From positions 4,588,001 to 4,652,000 of the forward strand of contig JANATG010000002.1 in NCBI GenBank assembly GCA_029449235.1: a DNA stretch of 64,000 nucleotides. The letters are read 5' to 3'. Origin of the DNA: Linnemannia schmuckeri. Lineage: Eukaryota > Mortierellomycota > Mortierellomycetes > Mortierellales > Mortierellaceae. This document shows, piece by piece, positions 46,314 through 57,769 of the stretch. Under the pieces are notes generated by a model, which saw only the letters and a program-made list of their open reading frames with translations, ran no database searches and was not told where the DNA came from. The translations under genes and the position numbers were made by a program. How positions within the stretch are numbered: position 1 is the first letter of the stretch; the number at the start of each line of letters is the position of its first letter.

Positions 46314-49300
46314 TCAGCGTTTGATAAAGGTCTTGGTCAACAAGGCCAACACCTTGTTCACATTCAGGTGTACATACTCCAGATCTAGCAACTGCACCTG
46401 ATCTTGTTGCTATTAGATAGAAAGATGAGGAAAACGAAAATGTATGAATACAAGGAGCATGTTCAAAGCCGATTGTGCATCCCAACGAGTCCATTCTCGA
46501 GTCGTAGAAAAATATGTTACCTTCTCAAGAAGATCATCCAGCTTCAAATCCATCTCCAGGATGGCCTTATCGCGACCCTTGTAGTGAAGTGCAATAATAA
46601 ACGTTCCTGGAATAGGAGAAGTAATGTTGAAGAAAATATTGCTTCGCCTATCATAGTTCATGTCACAGGAAAGAAACAACAGAGTATTAGCGATTACATT
46701 CTCATGACGTCCAAAGTAATCCCCAAATAAGAAAAGCAAAAAAAAGAGGGGGAGGGGAGGGGGGCGCACCTGTTCTCGGGGACGTTGCTCTCGGCAATGA
46801 CGCCGTCCTTCTCAAGTTGGTGATGCGTAAATTTGAATGGCCCGAGCACCTGTTGTTTGCCCTTCTTAGCCTCCTTTCCACCGACTGTGACAACACCTAC
46901 ACCAGAGCCCTGTCCAGGACTGTTTCCACCACCACTCTGCATGCGCACGTTCTGCAGGTAGGCCTTGTATGAATCCAGCTGACTCCTCAAATAGTTGTTG
47001 TGATCGCCAATAGTTTTGTAGACGCTCTCCAAACTGGCTGCTTCCTCGTTAACCTTCTCCCTCAGGTTGCCCAAGTGCCTCAGCTCCTCTGTCACCTCCT
47101 CTGTCATGAATGTGAAATGATCGTCGACCACGTTCAGCGCCTCCAGCTCAATCAGCATCTCTTTGACCTTGATACCCTTGCGCACCAAAATCGCATCCTT
47201 TGTTGTGGCGGCAGTCTCTGCAATCTTCATCAGGTCCAGAGGCCGCTTATCAGCAATGCCGGGGATCGAACGGATCAGCTGAACGAGAATCGATTTTGTT
47301 TCCATGTACATGATATCAGCTTGGGTGATGTTGGTCTCCTGCAAGAAGGTTGAGTGCAGATCTTGAATGGGAGTCTCCCAGCGACTGAACAGGGGCAAGA
47401 TGATAGTCTTGTTTTCCTTGCGGGGGACCTGAGGAGGAGCCGCGCCGAGCTCATTGAGACACATCCGCAGGTGGTGCTTCTCCTGAGGTGCAAGAGTGTC
47501 GCGGTGCTGAGCCAACAGTTGGTGGGTATTAAACAATTCGTTCATCGTAATATTCAAGTTGATCTCCTTCTTTGACAGTGCCATATATTGGTCCATCTAT
47601 TCCCCGTCAAAACAAGGATGTTCAAATGTTAGCGTCCGTTAAATGGCAAGTATATGTTAACTCTGTCCATGCCAAATACTTCACTTTGCCAACATAGAGA
47701 ATAACACCTTACCTCCAAACTCTCGTAGAAATCGCCAACCTCGCAAAGATCGTTGAGGAACTTGTTTATCCTGGCCTTGTTGTTCTCGACAAAGGGGTTA
47801 AGAGTCATCATGTAGGCCTCCTTGGCGTAGGATGGCTTGTTGGCCAAGTTTTGAAGCAACTTGGCAATCTGTGAACCATCAGACACAAAACGAAAAACGC
47901 GGATTGTTAGCCATGTGCCTTCATAAGCTATTGTTGAATCATGTATTCCATGTGTCCATTCCATGCGCTATGTGCATACCAGAGTAAGGGTTCTCCTGGG
48001 GTGCTTGCTTGGCAAACCATCGACAAGCATATAGGCCTGAGGAGTGACGATAGCAGGGTTGATGAAGCGCAAAAAGAAGAATCCTCCAATTAACGAGCAG
48101 ATAGAAAAGTCCGTAGCGTCAGGGTACTTTCTCTGTAAGGTGACAATGAAATACAAAGATGGTGGCGTCAGTATATTTGAAATAATATCTCCTAAATAAA
48201 TCAAATATGCCGACCAAAATATGCATCCTGACGAAAGAAATAGTTGTCACCTTGGTCAAACTGCGAATCTGCTTGCAAATCCATCGGATACCATAGGGAA
48301 CCTGGTCGAGGGACTCAAGGATGGTGTCGAGGAAAGAGTTGGCAATCTCCATAACCATGCTCAGACGAGGCGCAATGATGGCCTGAACATCGGGGTTAGC
48401 GGCGGCAGTCTCTGGAGGAACTCCGCGGGGGAGGTGTGGGGGCAACGATCCTGTGTTTTCCTCAATCTGGTTGATCATTTGCTCATAGACCTTGAGAGGG
48501 TTGACTTCCAAGTTCAATTCCTTGTGCTCAATCAAGCTATTGATCCTCTCAGAGAGAACAGTCTTTAAGTACGACTGACCAGGTCCACGACGGGTGTAGG
48601 TGGTCATCATACGAGAGACAGGTGTGTTGGCGCGGAGCAATGATCCAAACTCTGTGGCGGTCTCGAACTGGGCTGAGAGCACCGACTATATAGGCAAAGG
48701 AGGGAAAAGAAAGGAGATTGTATGGGTCGAGAGAAGTGGTGAGCACAAATGCAATCCATGTCAGCCAAAAAGGGCTCAATAAGCAAAAAGGCGGAAGAGG
48801 AGAGGAGGGGACATAAGACTGTGGGTTCGAGAGAGGGTTATGATAGAGAGAGGGTTACGATAGAGAGAGCGAGAGAGCGTGTGTAATGTGTGCGGGAATA
48901 GGTGGAACTGTGTGCGCAAGGGGGTATGTTTCTGGAAAGAGTATGTAGAAAGAAGGGCTTTTACCTGGAACATAGTGAGAAGAAGATGCTCTTCACGAGA
49001 CTCGTATTGGTTTCCATAGAGGGTGAACATGACGGTTTGGAGAAGAGTGTCGATCTCTGTGAGGGAGACGAGGCGACAGAGGGTGGCGATATGGCGTGGC
49101 TCTGTCTGGAGAAGGAAGAAGAGGTTTCCATATGACTGCAGTTTGCGGTCATCAGGGAACAAGCCGTCTGAAGAGTCAGCTTCTTCCAAGTGTTCGGCGA
49201 CTTCACGTTGCTATTTTTGTTGTCGTCGTCGTTATTGTTGTTGTCGATGGTGTTGTTTGTTGTTGTGTTTGTTTGTGTGTTGTGTTGTTTTGTTTTGTTT

Positions 49301-50392
49301 GATTGATGGAGTAGAGTAGTGAAATTGTCGATGTAGGACGGGATAAGGTGGACAGGGCGGGATAAGGTGGACAGGGCGTTAGGTTTCATGCAATACAGTA
49401 GAGAAGAGCGCATACCAATGGCCAAGGAGGAAAGAAGGAAAGGAGGAAGGGAAAGGTCAGATTGAGTTGGGTTGGTTGAAAGGAGAATGTGTATAAAAAA
49501 GGACAAATAGCATTGTTTGTTTTGACGAGAGAAAAAGAGAGAAGAGAAAGACAGAGAGGGTTAGACCAACGAGGATCAAGCGTTCATGATGTTTGTTGCT
49601 GATTGAATTTGTTGTTTTGTTCAATTTCATAACGGTTTTGTGAACTGGATTAATGCAAGCACACACAAGAAGCAAGAAAGGGCAAAAAGGTTTGCAGATG
49701 TGTACGATTAAGATAGAGATAGAGAGATGCATATAAACTTGCCTCGGCAATGGCCATTCTGTTCTGGATCAAGAGGGCAATGCGGGAATCGAGGTAACGG
49801 ACATCGCGTTCGAGCACAAAGTTCTTCTTTGACTGGGAAGAGATCTTTGTCTTTAACTCCCTCAGGCGCTTCTGGGCTATTTAATTAGTGGTTAGTGTTG
49901 GAGGAGTTGAGTTGATAACAACAATAACAAAATAAACATACAATTAATATGCCAGTTCAGCGGTGGGAGGGTTGTTCAATTGCAGGAAAAGAATATGCAT
50001 ATCTATCTGTGCCATAAGTAGTAGTAGGAATAGTACCACCACTACCACTTGGCAAAGACAGGTCTCTATCTTATTGCTCAGGTATAGAAAAGAAAGAAAG
50101 ACGGAAGATGATGAAACGAACCTCGAGCGAGGTCATCCTCGACTTCGACATCCTGTTCTGCTGCCATAGAATAGAGTTGTGAGTAGCGATGGCTGCTGCG
50201 TGTGGTGGAGATGGAACCTTTGCGGCCAGAGAGGGGACCGGGAGAGTTGGGGCCAGTGCTGTCAGATGAGGCGGCAGCAGCAGCAGCGACAGCCCTGACC
50301 ATGCCTGGCTGGGAGGGGTATCCATATGAAGCCAAGAGGGCCGATTTGCGAGCAGTAGTCCCTGAGGGGGATGGTGAGGAAGGGGACGACAT
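46314..50392 (-). CDS. Ras GTPase-activating protein (Gap1/Sar1-like, RasGAP plus RasGAP_C)
   Basis: Nine exons, 50392-50122, 49876-49743, 49210-48965, 48685-48251, 48132-47980, 47868-47713, 47596-46770, 46647-46521 and 46409-46314, join in phase to 814 residues. After a Ser/Ala-rich N-terminus and a helical segment (RYLDSRIALLIQNRMAIAE) comes the RasGAP domain. It contains FGSLLRANTPVSRMMTTYTR (bearing the probable arginine-finger region) and the FFFLRFINPAIVTPQ signature that stabilises the Ras switch. A RasGAP_C region follows (ESLEMDQYMALSKKEINLNI, RKGIKVKEMLIELEALN, ending LLTKTFIKR). There are no calponin or IQ motifs, so this matches fission-yeast Gap1/Sar1 rather than full IQGAPs. It should stimulate GTP hydrolysis by Ras. 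Intron 2 has a GC donor (GAG|GCAAGT) instead of GT. A ~20-bp unit is duplicated in that intron. Confidence 0.88.
49331..49379. repeat. 20-base tandem duplication in RasGAP intron 2
   Basis: The unit gggataaggtggacagggc occurs twice head-to-tail inside the large (~530 nt) second intron of the RasGAP gene. Confidence 0.8.
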
Positions 50393-50999
50393 GATGATGA
50401 TGGCGTTACTGTGAGTTGTATATATGTGTGTGTGAATTCGTTGAGTGGAGGCAGGCAGGAAGACTGGGAGGTATGAAGGAAAAAGTGAGTCGATGTGGTT
50501 TTTCCTGTCTAGCTGTCCGTCAACGTTTGTCGGTGATAGTAGAGAGAATGATGATGATGGGGATGATGAGAGTGAGTGTGTGTATGTGTGTGAGTGTGCG
50601 TGTGTGTGAGAGAGTATGGATGAAGGATGAAAAATAAGAATAATAATAAAAAGTGGAGTAAAAGGTGAGAGGGTGAAGGAGGGGTGTAGAAGGGAAGAAA
50701 GGAGTGAGGGAGCGGAGGGAAGGGAGGAAAAGGAGGGAGGGAGGAGGAAACAAAACCAACGAGTGAACGAACGAACGAACAAAAAGGGGGGGGGGGGAAG
50801 AAAGAGAAGAGAGAGACGATAATTAAATTAGTGTGTGGGATATGAAAGAGGGGAGGGACAGTAGTAGAAGAGAAGAGAGGGTGAAGAGAAGTGGGAAAAG
50901 CGAGAGAGGGGGAGGCGGGAGTGAGAGAGAGAGAGCAGCACTGTGTGCGGCGGAAATGGTTAGTATATGAAGGAGACGAAAAAAGAGAAAGAGGGCGGG

Positions 51000-51032
<33 letters not shown>

Positions 51033-52586
51033 AAAAAGAGGAAGACGAGGAGGGGGAAGAAGAGGAAGAAGAAGGAAGTCTACTCACCAACCAACGAAAG
51101 CAATGGAAATAAACGGCCAGACAAATAATGCTAGCTGTCAGAATTAAGATGAAGAGGAGAGAGTGGACGGGTGGAGTTGAAAAAAAAAAAAAAGTCAAAG
51201 GCAAAAAAAAGAATCAAGAGAAGAGACGAGAAGAGGAGAAGCTCACAATAACCCTCTCATTCCTTCGTACTGAACTGTACAGACTCAGTCTGATAGCCTT
51301 TTTTGTGGTTGTTTGCTCTCACACACTTTGAAGATTGAACTCGCACTCGAATCAAAAGACATAGTCCCTTTCGTTCGTTCAAAATTCCTCATCTCGTCCC
51401 TTCTTCATTCCCTTGCCTCACTGGCGCTGGCTGTATCCACAAATAGCATTTTGGCAATTGTCGATGTGCCCAACCACACCCACGTTGCTTGTCCTCTTTT
51501 CTTTTTCGTTATTTCCAACTCGCCCGTCCTCTACAGGGCACACACACAAATACCACCCAACCCCGCCTTTTTTTTTTTACTTCTTTATTTTCTTTTTCCT
51601 ACTCTTTTCGCTTTGTCTCAACGTTCAACTCTTTCTTCTTGTTTTGTATTCATCCTCTTGTACTCGTCTCATCTCCACTTTTGATGACTTCAGCAAACTT
51701 CATCCTCGCTTTTTAAACACGCCTTTCCGCTCATTTCCACCTTAACGACAAACAGCCGACATTAGAGCAACCACTATGCTTGCTGACACATACTGGACCA
51801 AGGCAAGGACCCGTGTCTTTGTTGCCTTGCACGAAACAAGCTGAAAAAGAGGGAATGACCACAAAACGACCACCAGCCAGCTAGGGACACACTGGATACC
51901 AGAGCGAAATTTCGAGCTTCATTTTCTTTTCCACAATTCACTACCCTGGAACACGTAAACAAAGCCACCAACAGAAAAAAAAAAGATCTCTCTTGGTCTC
52001 TTAGGAGTTGAATGTTTGCCACCATCAACAAGCACACATTACTCCCTTTTACCTTCTTTACACACTCTCACGTCTGACTTCGCTTACCCGACTTCTCATC
52101 ACTCAAGTCGGACATACCCATCATTCTCCACGAGGTATACTTAACAGACATCCCCTCCAGCAATCATAAACAACACACAAAACAAAACAACATCACCAAA
52201 AGAAAACAAAAGACGAACCAGGAGAAGTGTCTCTTTGACAAGAACATTGAGATCACTTTACTCTCTGTTCTTCCTTATTGACATGTTCCCATCAACTTAT
52301 ACAATAGAAGCTCATCCATATCGTTTTTTCATTTCTTATTATAATAGGATATCTTTCTCCTGTTCATCAACACAAGCAAGCGCCTCCTTCTCTCCCTCTC
52401 CCGCTCACTCATTCACTCAGGAGGAAATACAACAACAGCACGCAACAGTACTTCGCAGGAGGACCAAACACACGTAACAGGAGACACGAGAACAGGACAG
52501 CTAGGACAGCTTACGACAAGCCTAAAACTCATCGTCCGGACCCCTCTCCAATAAGAGCAGCAGTTCCTCAGTGCGAATAATACATC
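50393..52586. other. Long divergent intergenic region with 31-base A-run
   Basis: About 2.2 kb separate the divergently transcribed RasGAP gene and the 303-codon gene. The left half is purine-rich (the coding strand of RasGAP would be pyrimidine-rich) and holds a poly-A at 51000-51030 and GT/GA microsatellites. The right half is pyrimidine-rich on the + strand. This mirrored pyrimidine bias matches two long leaders or promoters facing outward. No gene is supported. Confidence 0.5.
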
Positions 52587-53498
52587 ATGTCGAGTGGGCT
52601 GATTGACCAGGATCAGCTGGATGCACGACTGACAAGACTCATTATGGACCACAACCACTTCAGGACTCTCCTCTTTCGCTACATCCGTCGCGCCGTCGTC
52701 CTCTGCCCGTGGCAGGTCGATCAGGACTCCTCCTCCTTCTTTCGCCAGTTCGAACGGGTCGACAAACTCACAGACCTACTTCAGTACATCCGCGACTATG
52801 CCCTTCAGTCCTTTCAGAACGTAGAACGTGCAGGAAACGCTCTTCTCGCCCAGGTCGACGCTCTCCTCGCCCGACCCATGCCCCCTCCAGCACCAGCAGG
52901 ATCACCTCTCAACGGAGCCATGTCCCCTAACAACAGAGGACCGAAAGGTCTCGTCGGCATCAATGGACATCCAGACCCCAACGGAGTTAACGGAGGACCT
53001 ATCAGCGTCAACGGTGCAAGTGCTGGCATTGGCGCCCCCTTCAACAACAACCGCGTTCTCTATCTTGCAGGAGAAGTCAAGGAAGCCATTCGATTCTGGA
53101 GAGAACAGTGTCTCCGCGTACAGGTCATGGACAATCTAGTGTGTGAGCTCGACCGCATCTCCGACGCTCGGCAAAAGACTATCAAGCGAGAGAATGCGAC
53201 CGTCGAAGAAAAGATCAGAGCAGTAAAGTCGTCAAGCGAGGAGTGTAGGATTGTCGCAGACAAGGTCGAGCCGTGGTTAGATGCCTGGCTTTTGAAACTC
53301 CAAGTGGCGGAGCGGCCCAGGGACGAACACAGCCATCACATTGGACACGGACCAGGTTACGGGCATCATGGTGCATCAGGAGGCACACCAGCACACTTGC
53401 ACCATGGCATGAGCTATGACCACCGTTCACTCTCACACCCTAGCCTTGGCTCTCCGGCTGCCGGCTACTCAAGTCAACAATGGAGCCAAGGCTCGTAA
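52587..53498 (+). CDS. Uncharacterised intronless protein with two helical regions
   Basis: A single open frame of 303 residues with no recognised domain. Residues ~1-95 look helical (LIDQDQLDARLTRLIMDHNH; FERVDKLTDLLQYIRDYALQ). A Pro/Asn/Gly-rich linker occupies ~96-150. A second helical stretch at ~152-235 (EVKEAIRFWREQCLRVQVMD; IRAVKSSSEECRIVADKVEP) precedes a His/Gly/Ser-rich tail. It may be a scaffold or coiled-coil protein. The even codon usage, the full-length frame and the long pyrimidine leader support a real gene. No function is proposed. Confidence 0.68.
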   Translation: MSSGLIDQDQLDARLTRLIMDHNHFRTLLFRYIRRAVVLCPWQVDQDSSSFFRQFERVDKLTDLLQYIRDYALQSFQNVERAGNALLAQVDALLARPMPPPAPAGSPLNGAMSPNNRGPKGLVGINGHPDPNGVNGGPISVNGASAGIGAPFNNNRVLYLAGEVKEAIRFWREQCLRVQVMDNLVCELDRISDARQKTIKRENATVEEKIRAVKSSSEECRIVADKVEPWLDAWLLKLQVAERPRDEHSHHIGHGPGYGHHGASGGTPAHLHHGMSYDHRSLSHPSLGSPAAGYSSQQWSQGS

Positions 53499-53754
53499 TT
53501 CTCTTCCCCAAAAAATGTACATATATCAATAAAGCGGTTTTCTGACCCGTGCTTGTTCCCTATGCCCAGTTGTTTGAAGGCAGGCACCACTGAAAGAAGC
53601 GAGTATTCAAGCAACAAATGGTATCATCCAATGTGGCTCAGCGCACTGCCACAAGTCGACCCAAAAGGGCGCTTCCGTTTTTCTTTTTGTGTATTCTCTT
53701 CCTTCTATTCTTCCATTCCTTCCTTCTCATCACTTTCGATTCTTCCTTCATCAT

Positions 53755-56700
53755 ATGACCCTTGACCCCATCACCATGGAACTCGCTGACCCTGCCAGGC
53801 TAGCTAGTCTTGGCTCACTTCATGCACTTCCAGATTCGCTCCTCATCGAATGCATCTTGACCTTGGTTGGCCCGAAGGTGGGGGAAGCATGCTACTACTT
53901 CTCACTAACATAGATACCTTTCCGTTGCTTGTATTTTAATTCTTACGCTCAATTGACCTTGCCGCACTGGTATTTAATAACATCTTTCTTCGACTTACTA
54001 GGACCTCCTATCGTTGGCACTGACATCTCGCTATCTGAATGCCTTTGCCCGTAACGACTACGTCTGGAAGAGATTGTTCTTTGACTGCCGAGACTGCAAC
54101 TCAACCCGCATTGTGTTCCGCGGGAGCTGGTTCCTTACATACCTCTTCCCAACTCCTCGCCACAACGAGGCGTGTTTCAACCATCCCCTTGTCAAGCACC
54201 CTCTTCCTGTTCAAGGTACTTTTCAACTTTAAAGGCCTCGAATGGACTTTCTTGCTGCGGTATGGCAAGGCGGCGAAGAATTTAATATGAAATGTGATAC
54301 TCAACCATCTTTGTCTTTATTTACTTGCCTAGGCGTGAGTTCGCCTTACCTCAGTCAGCAGTGGCACCGCGGCCATCTTTTCTTGGGCCACTTCTATCCA
54401 CCTCCACCTTTACCTCCAACCGACCCCGCACCAAACGACTACCACTCTTCCCATATTTCCTTTGCATTTGAAAACTATGACGACCTCAATCAGGAGACAT
54501 TTGACAGGCGCTATCGATACCCTAATCGCCCTCTCATGATTCAAAACTCGGGCGTTGAGCAATGGCCAGCCTGGGAGCAGTGGACCCTCGATGCCCTCGC
54601 CGCCAAGGTAAACAGATTGGCCGTTTCAGTTTTTCGCGCCAATTGCATGCCAGAGCACAGACTGAAGCTGTTTTTCTTGAACGCTACGTGCTGCTGATGT
54701 GGAATATTAACATGCACTCTACATATTTTTTTCTGGGCGTCAGTATGGCGACAAGCTGTTCCGAGTGTCCAACATCGAGAGCGACAAGGAGCCGAGTTTC
54801 AACATGAGGCTTGACGACTTTTTACATTACACTCGGTATAACAATGACACGGATCCGCTATACCTGTTTGACCCTTATTTTGCAGATAATGTTCCCGAAA
54901 TGGATTCTGCTTACAAGGTTTGTACTTTTTGCAATTGAACCCAGCGTGTCTCTTTAATTTGCAGAAGAAAGTCTGGACTCTGGATGTCACACTCATGCTT
55001 ATAATCTCTCGCATTGATGGGCTTCATTATTTGACGATAGGTACCAAAATACTTTGAGTTTGACTACTTTTCACTGCTGGAGGGCGATATCCGTCCGCCA
55101 TACCGATGGCTGTTGGTAGGACCCCAGCGAACAGGCGCCCCCTGGCACATCGATCCATCCGGCACCTCTGGTATGTTATCCTTTGCACATCATTCTCAAA
55201 AACATGTACACATAACCTCAGCTTCAGCCAGTTCATCTAACCGCCTGAATATTTACTTTTACTTCTCGTAGCCTGGAATACGTTGCTGTCAGGGCACAAA
55301 CGATGGGCATTGTAAGTCTCGCACGGACATTCACCCTACTTAAACTCGTCCAGTTAGATTCAATTGAAGTATGAAAAACTGACATATCACTATGAACCCA
55401 TCTGAACTTCTTAGGTATCCTCCGCATACGATTCCTCCAGGTCACGATCCTACGTCGTCCGAGAGAATGACATCCGTGTCGTGGTACCTGGACGTCTACC
55501 CATACCTTCCTCCGGAGTCGCTCCCACTCGAGATTGTCCAGAACCCAGGGTAAAGCAAAACGCCCATCATGGTGGTGACATTTTAAGGATCCGCGCACTT
55601 TGAATGGCTTGCGTCTCAACTTGCTTAAGCAAATATCGATTCCTGTTAAATTTAGAGAAACAATCTATTTGCCGTCAGGATGGTGGCATATGGTCATCAA
55701 TATGGACGATACCGTGGCCGTGACACATAACTTTGCAGATGAAGCTAACCTCTTGCACGTCAAACAGTCTCTTTTGAGCGAATCGAAAGAAAAAATGCAG
55801 GTAGAGATTCAGCCTTTGTTCTTCATGTACCATTGCTACCAATATATCCCAAGTCCAAAGACTTTCCGTTGACGCCTACCTTCCCTTTTCTTCTTCGCAC
55901 CTATAGCTGAAGAGATGGGAATTGTTGGTGAAGGAGATCGGCAGCCGCAGACCAGACTTGATCCCAGCACTCACATTCCGATCCGACGAACTCTTGATCC
56001 CGGGTCTCGTCGATAAAGAGCCTCTGTTACTGGATGTTGATTCAGCAGTCTCCTTGAGTACTTGGCGTTCCCGTGCCCAGGACGTTCTCCAACGCGCTGG
56101 GATTGTTGCCCACATCAATGATATCAACCCCGTTCTCGGCGGACGAAATATCGTAAATATTTTTGCATTTTGCCATTCGTCGACTCGTACCTTGCTTGCA
56201 GCGATTTTTAGCTAGAGGGAATTCTAATACGGCAGAAATCATTTATTTTTGCGCGACGATAGTGTTTCTTGGCAGAGGACGCATTTGTAAAGTTCTTCAC
56301 GCCCTACCAGGATGGCCTCCCCTCCTTTTTGTCAGAAGTAGCCGCAAACCAACTTCTTATGGACGATAGCCCAGCAACAAAAGTGGTTGGTAAACACGAA
56401 CATGATGGCAACGGCCCAACTCTCTTGTCGCCCAAGATGCTTGGACACGGATATTATTCAGAACCTTCCTCATTTTCTGAGGACACCTCGCCTTCAGACG
56501 AAGGGACAGTTCAATGGCGCAGACCGTATATTATCACCGAGACCGTGCCGGACATGCCGCTGTCGAAAGCGTTGAACCGTTTGCCGCACCAGCAGGTTGA
56601 CGAGACCTTTTTGGCGTCACTTATGGAAGGTCTTCAGTGTAAGCTTCGCCTCATTTACATTTTTTCATGTCGTATCGTCGTATCCTTTGTCTTTCGTTGT

Positions 56701-57508
56701 TGTTATTAATGCACAAGTCAACCAAAGAGCTTCCGCCCTATACTTACACACACTCTTTTTTCTTCAATTCTTCCCTATGTATCCTAAAACAGACTACCAT
56801 ACGCTAAACCTAAAAAACCACACCGTCCCAACCAAAATCCACGAACTTTCCCAAACCGTCATCCCACAACGCCTCAAGGATGCACCCTTAAACCACGCCC
56901 GCTGGAGACTCTTCCCAAAACATCTCCTCGACCAACTCCCAGATTACCTCCCCGCTTCCGCCTCTCACGTCTTCCACCCTTCTCCAGTAACCAATGGAGG
57001 ACGCGGAGATGTCATTGCGTCTCTGGTCCACGGCGACGTAAACCCAAGTAATACCCTCGGAATGCTCCCGCCGTCGTGGTGGCCGTCGATGATGTGGTTG
57101 CCCAATGGACAATACTCTCAACAAACACTCCCAACATTCAAACCAACAACCATGATCGACTTTGGAGACGCCCTCGTCCGTTCTGATCCTTTGATTGACT
57201 ACATCTCTGTCTTTGTCACCATCCTCAACGGTCGACGCGATTCCCCAGAGTTGCTAGCAGTTCTGCTCGATTCTTGGAGACAGCTTGTTCTCAAAACTCG
57301 TCAACAACAACAGACTGTAGCTTCTGCAGCTGACGATACTATAGGCGCAGGATCGATCTCCTTGGCAAGGAGGTGCATGTGGCATGTCCTGTTGTGGCCA
57401 AGTGAGGGACTGGTCTTGCACTTGACACACTGTGTTCCCGAGATTGGAGAAAAGAATACTTGGCAGGAGGTTGAACAAGCCCTTTTTGGATGGTGGTCCT
57501 CCTTGTAG
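53755..57508 (+). CDS. F-box, JmjC (JMJD6-type) and kinase-fold fusion protein
   Basis: Eleven exons, 53755-53877, 54002-54215, 54333-54607, 54744-54917, 55041-55170, 55272-55311, 55415-55549, 55656-55800, 55907-56152, 56263-56638 and 56793-57508, join in phase to 857 residues. An F-box-like start (LHALPDSLLIECILTLVGPK DLLSLALTSRYLNAFARNDYVW) precedes a JmjC domain. It has the JMJD6-like core WHIDPSGTSAWNTLLSGHKRW and the distal His in GWWHMVINM, giving an intact H-x-D...H iron site. The C-terminal third holds an aminoglycoside-phosphotransferase-like kinase fold, with VHGDVNPSN for the catalytic loop and MIDFGDALVRSDP for metal binding. The plant protein JMJ21 has the same F-box-JmjC-kinase-like order. 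Probable role: 2-oxoglutarate dioxygenase acting on protein or RNA, coupled to SCF. A second ATG at 53776 is possible. The combination is rare enough to highlight. Confidence 0.85.
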
Positions 57509-57769
57509 AAGAATATGAAAGAAATAAACTCGTGTAGAACAAATATCCGATTGAACGGATGCCTTTTTTCTGGCTTCCTGAACTGGCCTCCACAGACTTC
57601 AACTTTTGATATATTTTTTTCTGTCAAAGAATTCGACTTTTTTAATTGAACAGTGACGAAAAAGAGGGGAGGACAGGTCCTGAAGTCGCCGATAAGAACT
57701 ACATCCAGAAGGCGCCTTAAGAGGAGAGAGTGGAAGAATGGGGAATAAACAAAATCACAGGCTGCACAC
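57509..57769. other. Convergent intergenic region
   Basis: About 260 bp lie between the stops of the JmjC fusion gene and the V-ATPase c'' gene, with AATAAA-like runs for 3' processing at ~57527. No gene is seen. Confidence 0.5.
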
